This document shows, piece after piece, positions 32,301-45,406 of a DNA stretch of 64,000 nucleotides. The notes below the pieces were generated by a model. It saw only the letters and a program-made list of their open reading frames with translations. It had not been told where the DNA came from and did no database searches. Both the position numbers and the translations under genes were made by a program. Where the stretch lies: assembly GCF_918797505.1 (NCBI RefSeq), contig NC_092798.1:48692985-48756984 (forward strand), read 5' to 3'. Positions within the stretch are counted from its first letter, which is position 1. Every line of letters starts with the position of its first letter. The stretch is from Bemisia tabaci. Lineage: Eukaryota; Arthropoda; Insecta; Hemiptera; Aleyrodidae.

Positions 32301-32813
32301 AAACTAACTCCTAAACAAGGTTTTGTTTTTCTTAAGTGGCTGTAGTAGAAATTCTAGCAGCAAGCACTCTCACAATGCGAGAAAGGCAAGGAAAACGTGA
32401 AATTATTTGCAGGCGTAAAGATACAACTATTTCACCTCGAGGGATGGTCGAACGGTATCAGGAAAATTGAAGGCGTTTTGAAAAGGTTTCGTTTCTTGGC
32501 GGTGCGTTTTCCAGATATAAATTCATTACTCCATTTCCCCTTTGTCTTTTTTGTCTATTGCTTTGTCTACCACTTTCAACAATCAGCCCCCTGAAATAAA
32601 TCCTATACAAGGTTTTGTTCTTCGTAAGCGGCAGTAGTAGAAATTGCAGCAGCAAGCACTCTCACATCGCGAGAAAGGCTAGGAAAACGTGAAATTGATT
32701 GCAGGCGAAAAGGATACAACTATTCCACCTCGAGCGATGGTCGGGCGGTATTTTGAAAATTGAAGACGTTTTGAAAAGGTATCGTTCCTTGACCGTGCGT
32801 TGTCCGGATATGA
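32301..32813 (+). repeat. Family G tandem units
   Basis: Two consecutive ~295-bp units with GGC(T)GTAGTAGAAATT, CTCTCACA..GCGAGAAAGG, CACCTCGAG.GATGGTCG and GAAGGCGTTTTGAAAAGG in the same order. Each unit includes an F-like terminal stretch (TTTGTCTA...CAGCCCCCTGAA). Confidence 0.8.
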
Positions 32814-33220
32814 ATTTGGATCACATTTTGCAATAAGGAACCATTATTTCTGGCTCGTTTTAGAAACAACAGGTGGATTGCATTTTGCAAAAAGGAACCA
32901 CTAGCATTGCAATGATGCTAAGATTGTGCAACTTCATCTTTTGCAATAAAATTGCAGTAATAGTGAATAACTATGAAATTTAGATGATAATTTTTGTCTA
33001 AAATTTACAGTTTTTAGCGAGTAAAATAGAAACTGTTAATGGATAATCGGGTTTTTCCTCCAAGACAAAAGAAATTGCACAATCTTAGCAACATTGCAAT
33101 GCTAGTGGTTCCTTTTTGCAAAATGCAATCCATATATGCCATTGGTTTCCTTGGACAGAAAGGTGCTTTTATGGAGGAGCTAGAGATAGTGGTTCCTTAT
33201 TGCAAAATGTAATCCAATTG
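32814..33220. mobile_element. Family J with nested family H
   Basis: J arms at 32814-32873 and 33133-33220 flank H at 32874-33132 (TGGATTGCATTTTGC to GCAAAATGCAATCCA). H interrupts the central CATATG region of J. Confidence 0.85.
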
Positions 33221-33345
33221 AAGAAGTACGCAAGATGCTCTCTCCTTAAAATTTCATGATAAAAACTATGGACGACGTAAATCCTAAAAATAAACTCCTA
33301 AACAATATGCGAGTGCTTACAATGTACACCGCTCGCGAATACCGA

Positions 33346-34025
33346 GACCACCCACTTCCACCAATAGGATCTCCCCATATCCCTTTTGTCTTCTTTGTCT
33401 ACAGGTTTGTCTATCAGTTTCAACAATCAGCCCCCTGACATTAACCCCAAAACAAGGCTGTCTTTTTCTTAGGCGGCAGTAGAAGGAATTGCAGCGACAA
33501 GCATTCTCACAACGCGAGGAGGGCTGGGAAAACGTGAAATTGTTAGCAGGCGCAAGGATGCAACTATTTCACCTCGAGAGATGGTCGGGCGGTATCATGA
33601 AAATTGAAGGCGTTCTGAAAAGGTTTCGCTCCTTGACCGTGCGTTTTCCATCAATGAATTGATCGGATTACTCCATTTTCCTTTTGTCTTCTTTGTCTAC
33701 AGCATTGTCTATCAATTTCAACAATCAGCGCCCTGGAATTAACTCCTAAACAAATTGTAGTTTTTCTTAGGTGGCAGTAGTAGAAACTGTAGCAGTAAGC
33801 ACTCTCACATCGCGAGAAAGGCTAAGAAAACGTGAAATTGATTGCAGGCGCAAGGATGCAACTATTCCACCTCGAGCGATGGCCGGGCGGTATCTTGAAA
33901 ATTGAAGGCGTTTTGAAAAGGTTTCGTTCCTTGACCGTGCGTTTTCCATCAATGAATCGATCGAATTACTCCATTTTCCCTCTATCTTTTTTGTCTGTTA
34001 CTATGTTTATGAACTTCAATAATTA
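33346..34025 (+). repeat. F fragment plus family G tandem units
   Basis: 33346-33440 is an F right arm (CACCCACTTCCACCAATAGG). Two ~299-bp G units follow. They end where G sequence passes into the repeat shared with 27140. Confidence 0.75.
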
Positions 34026-35398
34026 TCCCGCCCGCTGACGGAGTAACTACGGAAATACCTGCTTAAAATTTTTACGTTTTCAAATTCGCACCTTCTTTTA
34101 TTTCAGCATGAGACTAGTTTAAAAAATGATACTAAATACATGCTTGAAAAGGCGACTAAAAATCACTCGTAATTTTGAGAAATAAACGGCAATCAGTCAT
34201 CCTGCAAAAAAGTGAGGTTATGGCTAGAAATCTGCAACGTCGCAAACTAAGGAACACGGTTTTATAGATCCACCATTAATGTATGCCTCCTCCCTACCAG
34301 ACTTACGCAGTCTCTCGTGTCTATTACCGCACCCACAAACTAAATAATGGAGTATGGGTGAATCCTAAGTCAGAGTGTGAATAAATAGTTTTCTTTCAAC
34401 ACCTTTTTTATGCCAAACGCAGCACGCACAAAATACAGAAAAGGAGAGCCTGAATTATTTGATTGATGCGTTGAAACGACACATTTATTTTTTTTATAGA
34501 CACAGCATCGACATCGCGGATCTTCCTTTTTCTTATGGAAAAATTCAAAGGGATTTGGCTGAAATGGGGTTCTTCTAAGCAGAAGAGATTATGGAAGTTA
34601 GTTTGATGTCGATGACGACACTGACAAAGTCGGTAACATTACAGTGATCATTATGGCGATTAGAAAAGCTGGAACGCCTTCAATTTTTGGGTATGCAACG
34701 CGGATATCCATGGAGCATTTATAGTTGCATCCAAGAGTAACGATCAACGTGTCGTCGGGAACCGATGACTGCACCGACAAAGTTGGTAACTTTACGGTGA
34801 TAGTTATGCCGACAAGGAAAGTTGGAACGCCATCAATCTTTTGGAAATGTAACAAAGACATCCGTGGACCAGTAGTTCCGGGGCTTGGAGGACAAAAGGC
34901 GAACACGTGCAGTTTTTGAAAAATTGAGATATTAATGAATTCAAGTAAAACTAGTCTTAATGGATATTCCATGAGAAATGCCCTCCCAAATTCCAATTTT
35001 TAAGTATCAAAAAGTCAGTTTGAACTTTTTTCCCGCCATAAAGATCCATGTAATTTCGAAACTTCAAACACATATTTCTCGAAATAACAAAAACTGCACT
35101 TAAGCGCCTTGTCCTCCGAGTCTCTCAGTTATAGTTACTCACAGGAGCAACAGTCAACTCGTTGTAACGGCCATTTAAATATTTACACGGAAAGGAAATT
35201 TTGCAATCTTAAAATGTAGAGCTCTTTTTTCTGGAAACCGAAAAATTGTACAGAAACATACTGCATCGAGAGTGCAAAGCGAAGACGCCCCGACTGTCAA
35301 AAAAAACTCGATTTATTTCTAATAGACGCCGCTCATTTTATACTCACTTCAATTCAGAACGTTGGCTAAGTCAGTTTGAATCAGAAACCTACGTCTGC
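34026..35398. repeat. Mixed dispersed repeats
   Basis: 34026-34190 matches 27140-27215 plus 28159-28245. 34607-34680 and 34761-34835 are a ~154-bp tandem pair (ACAAAGT.GGTAAC, TTATG.CGA). 34900-35125 matches 15880-16135. The 132-codon minus-strand frame at 34598-34996 spans several of these repeats and is not a credible gene. Confidence 0.6.
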
Positions 35399-35653
35399 GC
35401 TTCCGTACTAAGGAAAAACGCCACATGAACATTCTATGGTTGCCAAATTTCCTCCGGTAAAGTATTTATTTTTCAGTAATAATATTCCAATTTTTCCCTG
35501 CAACTGTCACATAATTTAAATAAAATTGCGATTAAATTCTCTAAAAAAAATCACAAGAAAAATATTCATAAGTTTCCCTGAAAATTCGCATTTCGACAAC
35601 GGAAATTTGGCAGCGTCTGGCGGCTCATACGGCGTTTTTCCTCGACCCGGCAG
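35399..35653. mobile_element. Family B MITE, decayed ends
   Basis: CCGTACTAAGGAAAAACGCC at the left; CATACGGCGTTTTTCCTCG and CCGGCAG at the right. Confidence 0.75.
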
Positions 35654-36336
35654 CACGGCTACAAAGCGCATCTTAAAAACTCACACCCTGCGCCCGAGTG
35701 TCTACGGTGGATGAATTTTAATCTTTTATGGCGTGCAATTTTCTTGCGGGTAAGAAACGAAAGTGAAGCTTGTAAGCCGGGGCGAAACGAAATTAAATTA
35801 GGGACCGTGACGGGACGAAAGGGAGGGGTCGGCGGGGCGGGGGGGGGGGGGGGCAGTAACTAGGTACGCGAGCCAAAAGTGACAGACTCGCAACACAACA
35901 TTTCTGAAAAGAACAACACCAACACTAACCCTCGGCTCGAACCCGGTCTTGCAACCCCCAGCGCCCCCTCCCCCTCTCCCCACCGCAGGGCTCGGCGAGG
36001 CAGCCCATTTGCGTGTGACTTTCCATTAACAGTATGTCAGACTTGAAAATGTTTTATTTCTTAAGCCTAATAAGCTTCTCCTCAAGACACGCCATCCCGG
36101 ATTATTACCCTACACATGCACCCCTATCTCGCCTCCCGCGCCCCTCCCCGCCGCCGCATCCACCCCCCCCCCCCCGGACCCCCGTCGGCAAACACCCTTA
36201 AACTCCTGTCCGTAAACTGTTTTCACTCGTTCAATCAAAACAGTTCCTGTCTATAATTAATAAATTAGCGATGCATAATCACCGCTGCCAGTTCGTTCGC
36301 CCTCCGAGCCTGAACGACTCAGGGGTAAATATTAAC
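35654..36336. other. GC-rich unique island
   Basis: Contains a G tract at about 35839-35853, C-rich stretches near 36160 and AT-rich TAATTAATAAATTAG near 36258. The minus strand at about 35958-35971 reads AGGGGGCGCTGG, a CTCF-like core. No exon recognised. Confidence 0.35.
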
Positions 36337-36460
36337 TGGACGTACTTCTGCCGAACGGAACTATGTGCATTGAGACATGAGCCCTGAAACCCATAAGAAT
36401 ATATGCATGTCAGGGCTCACGTCAAATTACACATAGTTCCGTTCGGCAGAAATACGTCTA
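36337..36460. mobile_element. Family L palindrome
   Basis: About 124 bp, GGACGTACTTCTGCC to GGCAGAAATACGTC, with GAGCCCTGA and CAGGGCTCA inner arms. TAACTG (left) and TAACTG (right) suggest a 6-bp duplication. Confidence 0.85.
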
Positions 36461-36549
36461 ACTGACCTTCCTCTCCCCTCAAGTGCCATGCTCGGACTTC
36501 GTCCTTGGTGGATGTGCTGTTTTATGAGGCTTGTTGGATTATGACGATG

Positions 36550-36797
36550 GCGATAGTCCAAAACCATGCATCTCCATTGCGGTGTCTCAAAATTTCCGCT
36601 CTGATTTTATTTTTTCGAAGAAAAAGAAGCAAACTCAATAGCTTGAAATATGCAGAATTTTCTACGAACAGAGAGGAAAAATCAAAGAAGTTTCCATGAA
36701 ATTCGGTAGGCTAGTCTTCCAAAGATAAAATTACATATGATAGGAAGTCTGCAATGTTGCAGACGGAGACACGTGGTTTCGCACCTTAGATATTAGT
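36550..36797. mobile_element. Family E palindrome
   Basis: AAACCATGCATCTCCATTGC and CGGTGTCTCAAAATTTCCGC at the left; GGAAGTCTGCAATGTTGCAG and CGTGGTTTCGCACC at the right. Opposite orientation to 15519. Confidence 0.65.
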
Positions 36798-37502
36798 ATT
36801 CACACGAGTAAACATTGCCTGTTCCTGGCCATTTTATCCCCCTTTTGGATAGCTTAAGGATTTTGCTCCACCGTAACATGGGAGAAACATCATGTTATAT
36901 GAGTTAATCATCCAGTGCATGTTTTAGTTTGAGTTCAGGGCTAGATTTGGCAATACAACATTGCAAAGTTCACATTTTTTACCATTGAAAAATGCTGATA
37001 TCTTGGTGTTCTTTTTTTGAATAAATGACTCTAGTTGATCTTCGTTCATTTCCTGATGCACAGGAACATCATAATGTTTCGTTTAGGCTATGAACAAAAT
37101 CCCTGAGTTCCCCAAAAAAGGAACACTTTATTGCCAGGCTCTATCTCAGGGCATCTGAAAAAAGTCTTGTCCTTGATTCCATAATCTGAGTCCTATTAGA
37201 GATTCTGCTCATTCTCTCTATTCATAACCCAAACGGCCCTGAAAAATTTAGATGAAAAAAGAACTCGTAAATTTTTTGCTAATACAGTGAGAGAAGTACA
37301 TTCGATTCCACTTTGCTCTGCTCTGACTAAAAACAATTTCTAATATTTATGTATAGACCGAAGAGGCACTGGTGAACTTTTTCGTCAGAAATTTGCATCA
37401 ATTTCCTTGTAAAAGTAAGACTTGAGAATGAACTTTTTACAACACTGGTGGCTGTAAGTTTTCGTCTGAGAAACGGCAAACTGTCTGGTAGCCAGAACCA
37501 GC
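36798..37502. other. Unique AT-rich DNA
   Basis: Nothing recognised. Confidence 0.35.
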
Positions 37503-37749
37503 AGGCTGATTGTTGAAATCGATAGACAAAACTATTGAAAAAGAAGGGAGTATGGAGCCATCCTATTGCAGGTTGAAATAGTCTTAGTTCCTATAGACCA
37601 ACTATATGATCTCGTGGTTTGACGTTAGTTAGTCTAATTTTTTCCTTCTTTGTCCATTGCAACCATCTATTTCCACCGATAGGATCTCTCAATATCCCTT
37701 TTTTGTCGTCTTTGTTTATCGCTTTGTCTATCATTTTCAACAATCTGCC
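37503..37749. mobile_element. Family F element, nearly complete
   Basis: GCTGATTGTTGAAATCGATA and GACAAAACTATTG at the left; TTTATCGCTTTGTCTATC and TTTTCAACAATCTGCC at the right, centred on TTAGTTAGTCTAA. About 247 bp. It is the best reference copy for the family here. Confidence 0.75.
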
Positions 37750-38559
37750 AAAAAGGTGCTTTCATCATATGTGCATTTTCAGATAGTATTTTACCAAGTA
37801 GGGACTTGAGTGACGGTATTTTCGCTTCGGACGGCAGCATTGCGAAAATAAAGTTTACAAGCTTCGAAAAACATAGATAAAAAAACGTGACGGTCAACTT
37901 TTCTGTTTTTCTTTTCATCGCGAGTAGAATTGAAATATTGAGAAACTTCAACACGATCTAAGTGTTCTCGAGAGATGACGCTCATTAAGAGAGCGCGGGG
38001 AGCGGGAAGTTTAAAAATTAAAACGGGCAAATTAGAAGCAAATTGAGGCGCTCATTCAGTAATTTTCTGTTCAGATGTCAAACAAAGATAGGGCCGCTGC
38101 GTGTCGAATAGTTAACTTGAAGACGTTAGCTCGCGTGCTGATTGCTAACCCCCGCGACCCCCCTTTCTCACCCTGCAACCCCCCGTCCCTCCCGACGATC
38201 AAACCTCCCCCTCCCTCTCCGTCAGACAGCAATCAACAATGGAACTGAGTGGCTAATAAAGTTTTTGACGAATAATTTGAGCGCCCGCTCCGCTGATTTG
38301 ATTATCACAGCCGTCGCACAGTGGATCGATTCAGGTGGATAGTTCGGACGTGTGATTTTTGACTAAAACTGCAAATTTTGATGTTTATTTCGTCACATTT
38401 TGGATTTCAAGGGGTGTCGCTGGTAGAAAATTTCACGAGGAAACCAATGGAGCCACTTTTAGAGCCTTAAAGTCTTGTATAAACGAAGTTATAAGCGTTT
38501 AAAGTTTCCAAATTTTGTCCGACCTCCGCTATTGAGTCGATCCATTGTGCGTCGTACTC
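37750..38559. other. Unique DNA
   Basis: About 38140-38340 shows mixed GC-rich and TAATAAAG/GATTTGATTATC stretches, without repeats. No exon recognised; possibly non-coding conserved DNA. Confidence 0.35.
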
Positions 38560-39110
38560 GCGACAGTTCTATATTTGTGAACGGATTTTCTTTTATTATT
38601 TCCTTGAGAGACGATTTCTCGCAGCCGTGGTCACACTATCAATGGATCGTATTCGATACATCACAGGTGAGATGGTATCGATATCGATTGGTTCGACATG
38701 TAAACATAGCTTCAAAAGTCGATTTAGATACCTGAGGGAACGGGTTTTTCGTGATAGATTTTTGATTCTTAAAAAAATGGCAATAAAAAGTTAAATTGAT
38801 GGGAATTTTCTCATTTTCAATCCATTATCTCTGTGAGAAACGATTTCTCACAGCCGTGGTCACATTATCAATCGATCGTATTTAATCCATCGAAAAGGTG
38901 AGATTGTATCGATATCGGTTGGTTCATAACATGTAAACAGACATTCAAAACATTCAAAAGTCAATATACAAACCTGAGTGAACGGGTTTATTTGTGATAG
39001 ATTTTTGATTCTTAAAAAAATGGCAATAAAAAGTGAAATTGATGGGAATTTTCTCATTTTCAATCCATTATCTCTGTGAGAAACGATTTCTCACAGCCGT
39101 GGTCACGGTA
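38560..39110 (+). repeat. Tandem duplication, ~230-243-bp unit, 2.2 copies
   Basis: ACGATTTCTC(A/G)CAGCCG starts at 38611, 38840 and 39083. Between them TCGATATCG.TTGGTTC, TTTTTGATTCTTAAAAAAAT and GGGAATTTTCTCATTTTC repeat in order. The two full units are about 90% alike by eye. Confidence 0.85.
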
Positions 39111-39907
39111 TCTAAATTTTTGTCAATATTTTGGGCGGATTCAATATATTTTAGAGCCCCTGCACTACTATCTTGTCTACAGTGTAAAAGTCATGGCATC
39201 CAAAATTTTCAATGAATTCTATATTTTTTCGCAATTTTAAATTTCTCAGGAAATTCTTTATTCCTTTTTCTTTTCCAAACTAATCAACCAGAAGCATCCT
39301 AACACAAATCAAGGCTTATTTTTTTAAAATGTATTTATTTTGTACTATACTTTCAGAACAATATTTTTTTTTTGTCTGCTTAACATTATGATAACACAGA
39401 GACTATTAAAAAGTGGTAAATCTGATCAACGAAAAGGCCTTGTTGCTTATAAGGGTACGTTAAAGTTATCTCTGATTTCCAGTCTGTGATAAAACCTCGC
39501 AAAGACGCAGTCGTCTTTTCGTGGAGCAGTCACAGTCGGTGGCGTACTCTTGAGGCAAGGGATGGAAGGACTAAAGGGTGACTCAACAAAAAGCCCGCAG
39601 AGAGCGCAGTAATATAGAGAGGGGATGATGCAGGGGCCATCCTACAATCATCCCCTACCCTCTGTTCTCGGTCTCAAGTTTGACTTTATGGTAAAGCGAA
39701 TCTGACACAATCTATACTACATCACTTTTCTTAAAAAATTTGTCAAATGTGAAGTCGTCTTTTACATTAAAGTTAAATAACGTAAATTTTCAGGGCTCAA
39801 TATCTCATCATACAACTTTAACATTTCTGGCACCCAGAATTTGGGTATCATCGCCAAACATATGGGTATGGGGAAGAAAACTGCAAGATAGGCGCGCACA
39901 TGTAAGA
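39111..39907. other. Unique DNA with a small hairpin
   Basis: AGAGGGGATGAT and ATCATCCCC (about 39618-39655) form a short inverted repeat. Nothing else recognised. Confidence 0.4.
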
Positions 39908-40049
39908 ATTGAACTACATGTTGCACTTATGAACTACAATTTATCGCTCACTTTAGAAACAGCGTATGTAATATTATTTTCCCTATGCACTAGTGTTTTT
40001 ACGTATAAACCGGAAATTGTAGCTCCTGATTTCAAAATGTAGTCCAATT
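39908..40049. mobile_element. Family J palindrome, uninterrupted
   Basis: GAACTACATGTTGCACTTAT at the left; TTCAAAATGTAGTCCAATT at the right, 142 bp, no insert at the centre. Confidence 0.75.
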
Positions 40050-41049
40050 AATTTTACTAAAGCCCTTTAGCTTGCTCAACAGTCATTGTTACAATTTTTA
40101 TTTTGTTTCTCTCTCTCCTCGAAAGTGAAGTTTGACCATGCTCTTTAATTTGCTGATGAATTGCAGAAACTGATGACGACAAACAACTAAAATACTAATA
40201 AATAATGGCCTTAGACTCTTTTAGGGGCCCATTTTGGTTTAAACACATTTTCTTTAAATCGAGGATTTTGGTTCCATCAGAAATGCACCGAGAAGTTTAC
40301 ACCGTTTCAAGTGTAATTTCGATGATATGGGAATTCAATGCTAATTTCACTCTCTCTCCTCTAAATTAAAGAGGCTTCTCGCATTTGGTGAATATTTTTA
40401 AATACTTTTCTGAGAGAGCTAAATACCTCAATCAAAACTTCAATAGATTTTTCTCAAAACTATTTATTTTGAACTACAATTTACCACCTTTGAACAGTCA
40501 CTATACTCTGAACTGCCTTGACATTTTCTGGCTATATTATGCAAGGATATTTGCCACACACTCTTCTGTTACCCGATTGTCTCGTGGCAGATCAACAAAA
40601 TGACACAGGAAAAGTATGTCATCTAAAAATTCTTCCTGTTTCACCAATCACTCTAACTAATTCTAAGTTTTTTCTTGTGCAGTCTATTTAGAAAAACGTT
40701 CTTACGGATCTGAAAATTTACTTGAAAATTTACCACCATCTCGTGTGACAAGTAAAAAATAAATAAATGTAAAAAATAAAAACTTTCCATCAGAGATCAT
40801 ATTTTTTCTTGATCGCGCAAGATTGTTCCAAGATTTCTAGTAGGAAGCATCCTGATCTATTGTGAAACTTGCAGCAATTTCGCAATTTTACAGTTTTGGT
40901 ATACTCGATGAATTTCTTGACGAACCACCCCTTTCCAAGGAAAAAATCATTTTCTACAAATGCGTAAAACAAGAAAACGATCTTTAATGAATCGGACAAA
41001 CGGCAAGACTAGAACTACTCAATACTGAAACCGTCTCCGATGGCAAATA
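40050..41049. other. Unique AT-rich DNA
   Basis: No repeat family or gene recognised. Confidence 0.35.
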
Positions 41050-41303
41050 CTGCCGTGCTAAGGAAAAACGCCGTATAATCCTTCAGGCGTTGTCAAATTT
41101 CCTTTGATGAATCAAACGTTTTCGGGATTATTAGTAAATATTGTTCTTCCAATTTTTTCAGATACTTTTGTTGGAAATCCCACCTAAAGTTCCTGAAAAT
41201 TTCAAGGAAAAACATTCATAGCTCTCCTCAAAAATAAACATTTTATCGAAAGGAATTTCGCAACTCTCGGATGTTCATACGGCGTTTTTCCTTGGCACGT
41301 CAG
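41050..41303. mobile_element. Family B MITE with AATA duplication
   Basis: CTGCCGTGCTAAGGAAAAAC to CCTTGGCACGTCAG, with AATA on both sides. Confidence 0.9.
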
Positions 41304-43390
41304 AATAAGACATTTTTCCTAGGTAAAGAGGGAAGGCGCGAAAGAGTACGCGCTAATGGGTTTGCTGGACAGGGATAAAGCGGAACCCGTCGGGCGTGAA
41401 CCAGGGGCAAAGGGACGACAGGAGCTCTGAATCAGGCCGTGAGCTCTGATCGTGTTTGGAAACTGTTTAATAAGAGGTGATCGGATTTCGGATTTCGCAT
41501 GAGCAAACCGGCACAGTGGGGGCTATAACCCAGTGTTTACGGCATCCCAATTTCCCATGACCGCAACATTGTGCACCGCCCTACCGAATGGCACATAAAC
41601 ACTCCGTCTTCCTCGAGGCCAAAGCAATCCAGTGCAGGCCTTGAATGAACTCCAACACGTTATCCTTTCCGCGAGAGAGCATATCTTTCCTTAAAATAAC
41701 TTCTGGTGCTAGATTCTCGATTTACAATTAATTTTAAATTGTAATAGAAAGGTTCAACAATTAAGAAACTCGACTGTGCCTCAATAACTTCAATTTTGTG
41801 CAAGACGTGCTTCGGAGCTGTCGCAGCTTTTTCATCAATAGCACCCAATTTCGGACCGTGTTCTATTAAATCTTACCTCAATGTTTATTAGTCTCGGTTT
41901 TACAGTTTTAACAATTTTAAATTATTTCCGTTGCAAGCAATTAGTCAAATCCGAAGATTCAGCGACCGATTTAGCAAATCGGCATACTAATATTTTCGCG
42001 AAGTTTACAAGGTATTTTGCATGCTTTTAACGAAGAACTTCTGATTCTAAAAGCAGTAGCTCTGAGAGTAGGAAATCATCAAACTATAGTCCTCTTCCAG
42101 CAATATTTCATATTCAAAATATTCCTGGGTCATTTGAACTGTTAAAATTGTGATACTCTGCAACTCATGGAATTTTACAAATTTTGAGTCGAAAGTTCAT
42201 TCAACGACTGAAAATCATTACAACAACTCTTGTTTACTGCATATATTGACGGAGAATCAATTTCTACAAAATAATGCAAGTTAATGTCAAATATAATTTT
42301 TCAATCTGAGTTTCAATATGTTTGTCAACTTGCCTTGCGCTTGACAAAATGCCTGATTTGCCTGATTTTTTAGTCTGATTTACCCTCAAAATATTGATGG
42401 TAAAAGTAAAGAACTATCATTGATAGTTTTTTTCAAACTGATAATATTGGCAGGGTTTTTACACCAAAGAAACATCGTTCGTAAATACCAACATATTTGT
42501 ATGGAATGAGGTAGCCTCACGAGCAACAATTGATGTTCAAATAAAACCACCAAGAAATAAATTCCCTTGACGACAAATGCATTTGAACTATAGCCTCCGT
42601 ATGAAGCAGGAGCAATAGCAAATTTTTTTGGAACTCTCGAGGAAATATGCGAGACAGAGAATAGAACGATGAACTGACAAATGTGTGTCCGCCTTCAGCT
42701 GGCCTGGATACTGCACGCACTGCTCAAGAACACGAATAGTTGCGTCCTAAAAGTAATGCATTTTCCGGAAGGCGCAGATTGCGACGTCTCTCTTGATGGT
42801 TCTTTTATAATCTCAGTCTTGACTAATACACTGGTTTTACGATTTTATTTTTGGATGTCACTGAATTCTCATGTTTGACTGCTTCTTTAGTAATTATATA
42901 TCCTTTGACTGATTGACAAATTTACTAATTTTCATGAAGATAAAGCAGAATAATTCAATCAATTTCACTACTTTTTTTGGTCTTATTTATTGATTTTTTA
43001 ACTTTTGTTACCTGTGTTTTTTCTTGTTTTATTTTTTTTTTGTGCTCCTTCATGATGCAGTGAGTGCGGTAGGGGTATTCCGAATGATCGATTTTGAAAC
43101 AATCAGTGCCCTCGGAGGACGTAACAAGACGAAATGGAGCCGTTGCGACTTGCGAGCACTGAAGAACATTTTTTGGAGGATATCATTTTGACTTAAAGCG
43201 TCGTTTCTCGTCGACAAAATTTGGTTTTTTCTTTAGTTAAATCCGTTCAAATTAAACTTTAAGACAGTTTTTTTTAGTTAAAAAAGCGTCATTTTGATAT
43301 CGTCAAGATTAAGTTTAAATAACGATATCAAAATAACGTTTCTTTAACCAATCAAAAAAAAAAAAATTCAACTTATAAAGATACTCAATA
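41304..43390. other. Unique DNA
   Basis: No repeat family or gene recognised over about 2 kb. AT-rich from 41880 onwards. 42715-42745 has a short CAAGAACACGAATAGTTGCG fragment of the dispersed repeat. About 43225-43370 holds a loose inverted repeat (CGTCATTTTGATATCG and CGATATCAAAATAACG). Confidence 0.4.
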
Positions 43391-43797
43391 GCAGTGGCGC
43401 GACGTGCTTTGCATATCGACGGTGTAAGTCGGCAATCACGTAACTCGGTTTGCAACGTCGCAGACTTCCTGCCATACTTCATTTTTTAAACCGAAAACTA
43501 CTCGACGGCAATTCTTCAAAACTGCCTGGATTTTTCTTCTCTGTGCGAAGAAAATTCTGCAAAAACCTCAAGGAATGGTGTCAATTTGTTCTCCTTTAAA
43601 AAAACATAGAGGCGGAGATTTTCAGACACCGCAAACGAGTTATGTGATTTCCGACTTACACCGTCGATGTATTGATCTGCCATTTAAAGCAATGAAAGAG
43701 GATCGATAGACAGGGTGTTCGCAAGAAGCGCGTTAATACTCGATTCTTTACCGTAGCTTTTAATGGGTATATATCGATAATTGATCATTCACGACTG
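43391..43797. mobile_element. Family C hAT-like MITE with nested family D
   Basis: C left end GCAGTGGCGCGACGTGCTTT (43391) is cut after GCATA by D, a 250-bp palindrome (TCGACGGTGTAAGTCGG to complement ending ACACCGTCGA at about 43668). C then continues with ATTGATCTGCCATTTAAAG and CCGTAGCTTTTAATGG to about 43797. Confidence 0.85.
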
Positions 43798-44259
43798 GAG
43801 CCTTCTACTCTCGCTCATACGATGATCAATCAGAATGGAAATCAAACGGTTCTCTCACTGACCTGCGACCCGGAGCTCATTGTCAGATTCGATTGGTAAT
43901 TCACTTTGATGGTTGAACCAGATGAAATGCCCCGGTAAGTTCTCCAATGCGGCTCAAATTCGCTTGAATTTGCATGCCAAACACCTTGATTGCGTCCTCG
44001 CCTTGTTTGCATTCGAGGTCTTACTTTGCAATTCCGACAAAGAAATCAGATTCCCACAAACAGACTCCGGCGGGCTTCCAATGTAGATACTTACCAATTA
44101 ACGTGGACTGTGACTGTTTATTTTATCTGTAACGCACTTTGATTTCGTCGAGTTCTCTTCGGTGCGCCTCGTATCATTTTGAGGTAAAGACAACATGCAA
44201 TGGGGGCACCGTCTCGCCGATACTATGCAAATCAGTGTTCCCAATGGAGAATTTGCACA
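43798..44259. other. Unique DNA
   Basis: Nothing recognised. Confidence 0.3.
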
Positions 44260-44485
44260 CACTGGAAAAAAAAACACATTGGATCTAGAGTCCAGACTCT
44301 TAAAAACATCGAGAAGAAAAAGTACTCTTGATTCAATCAGAATCTAGCTTAAATCAAGAACCAAGCCTCTTAATTTAAGCGGATTTCGTTTTGATTCAAG
44401 CAAAAATCCGATTGAATCAAGGGTATTTTTTTTGTCAATGTTCTCAAGAGTCTCGACTCTAGATCCAATGCGTTTTTTTCCACTG
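44260..44485. mobile_element. Family A palindromic MITE
   Basis: CACTGG with an A run and ACACATTGGATCTAGAGTCC at the left; the complement ending in a T run and CCACTG at the right. Same internal arms as 13700. Confidence 0.9.
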
Positions 44486-45406
44486 CACAACAATTTTATT
44501 GCTTCGTCTGAGAGTGCCTAATGAGCTGAGTTCGCAGTATTTTTCATAATTTTTTCCTGACATGGGAAATTGGAGCAAAATAGATTTAAAAATGAGAAAA
44601 TGTGCCACCTTATGACGTCATCTGGCGGCATTTTCCACTTAAACACATGTATTTTAGCAGATTAGGTTATTTTGTCATATTTTGTCCAATAATTCTTCAA
44701 TTTAGAAACCTAGGATATCATCGTACTCAGCTTTCCTAGTAGTATCATTTTGAAGATGTAATTCACAAAATTTCAGACACCTGCAAATTTTCTATTCCCA
44801 GACCTAGGACCGAATTCCAGTAGTTTTAGTTTTTGAAATTCCCGAAATGTTCCGGATCTTTTGCATTTTCCTGAACTATATCGGAATTTTTAAAAAAAAA
44901 GATAAAACTCATTGCTACCAAGACTAGAATGTCAATCAATGTTTGGTATATTCATAAAATAACCAATTACATACACGAGGCGCAAGCACGTTAGTGTATC
45001 ATGCATACATATGTTCCCCAAAGGCTATGTAGATAGGAACGGGGGGGAAAAGATGGACGTATATTAATCGCTTTATGGTATATCAAATCGACTAAAAGCA
45101 ACTTCGAGAATGGACAGGACAAGAGTCAAAGGCAGCACCATCAGAGACGATAATTGGTTTGTTTGATTTTATTTTTCGCATGAAAGGGGTGAGAGATGAC
45201 AAGGGAAAGGGAGAGAGGCGGATGAGGATACGTTAACAATGTCGAGCATGTAAAATCTGTTGATGGTAAAACACAATAAGTCAATTTTCTGATGTCCTCT
45301 AGAAAAAAAGCATTTTTATAGACCTCGGGATTCCTCGAAAATGGACTTGTTAGGTTTTAACTTCAACCGACTCTAACTGCATCCTCCCATTATAAGTTAT
45401 AGTGAA
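44486..45406. other. Unique AT-rich DNA
   Basis: Contains CCTTATGACGTCATCTGGCG (44611), which recurs near 61470, but too short to classify. No gene recognised. Confidence 0.35.

Noticed and set aside
34598..34996. 132-codon minus-strand frame
   Set aside because: It covers a ~154-bp tandem pair and two dispersed-repeat fragments, which explains its internally repeated peptides.
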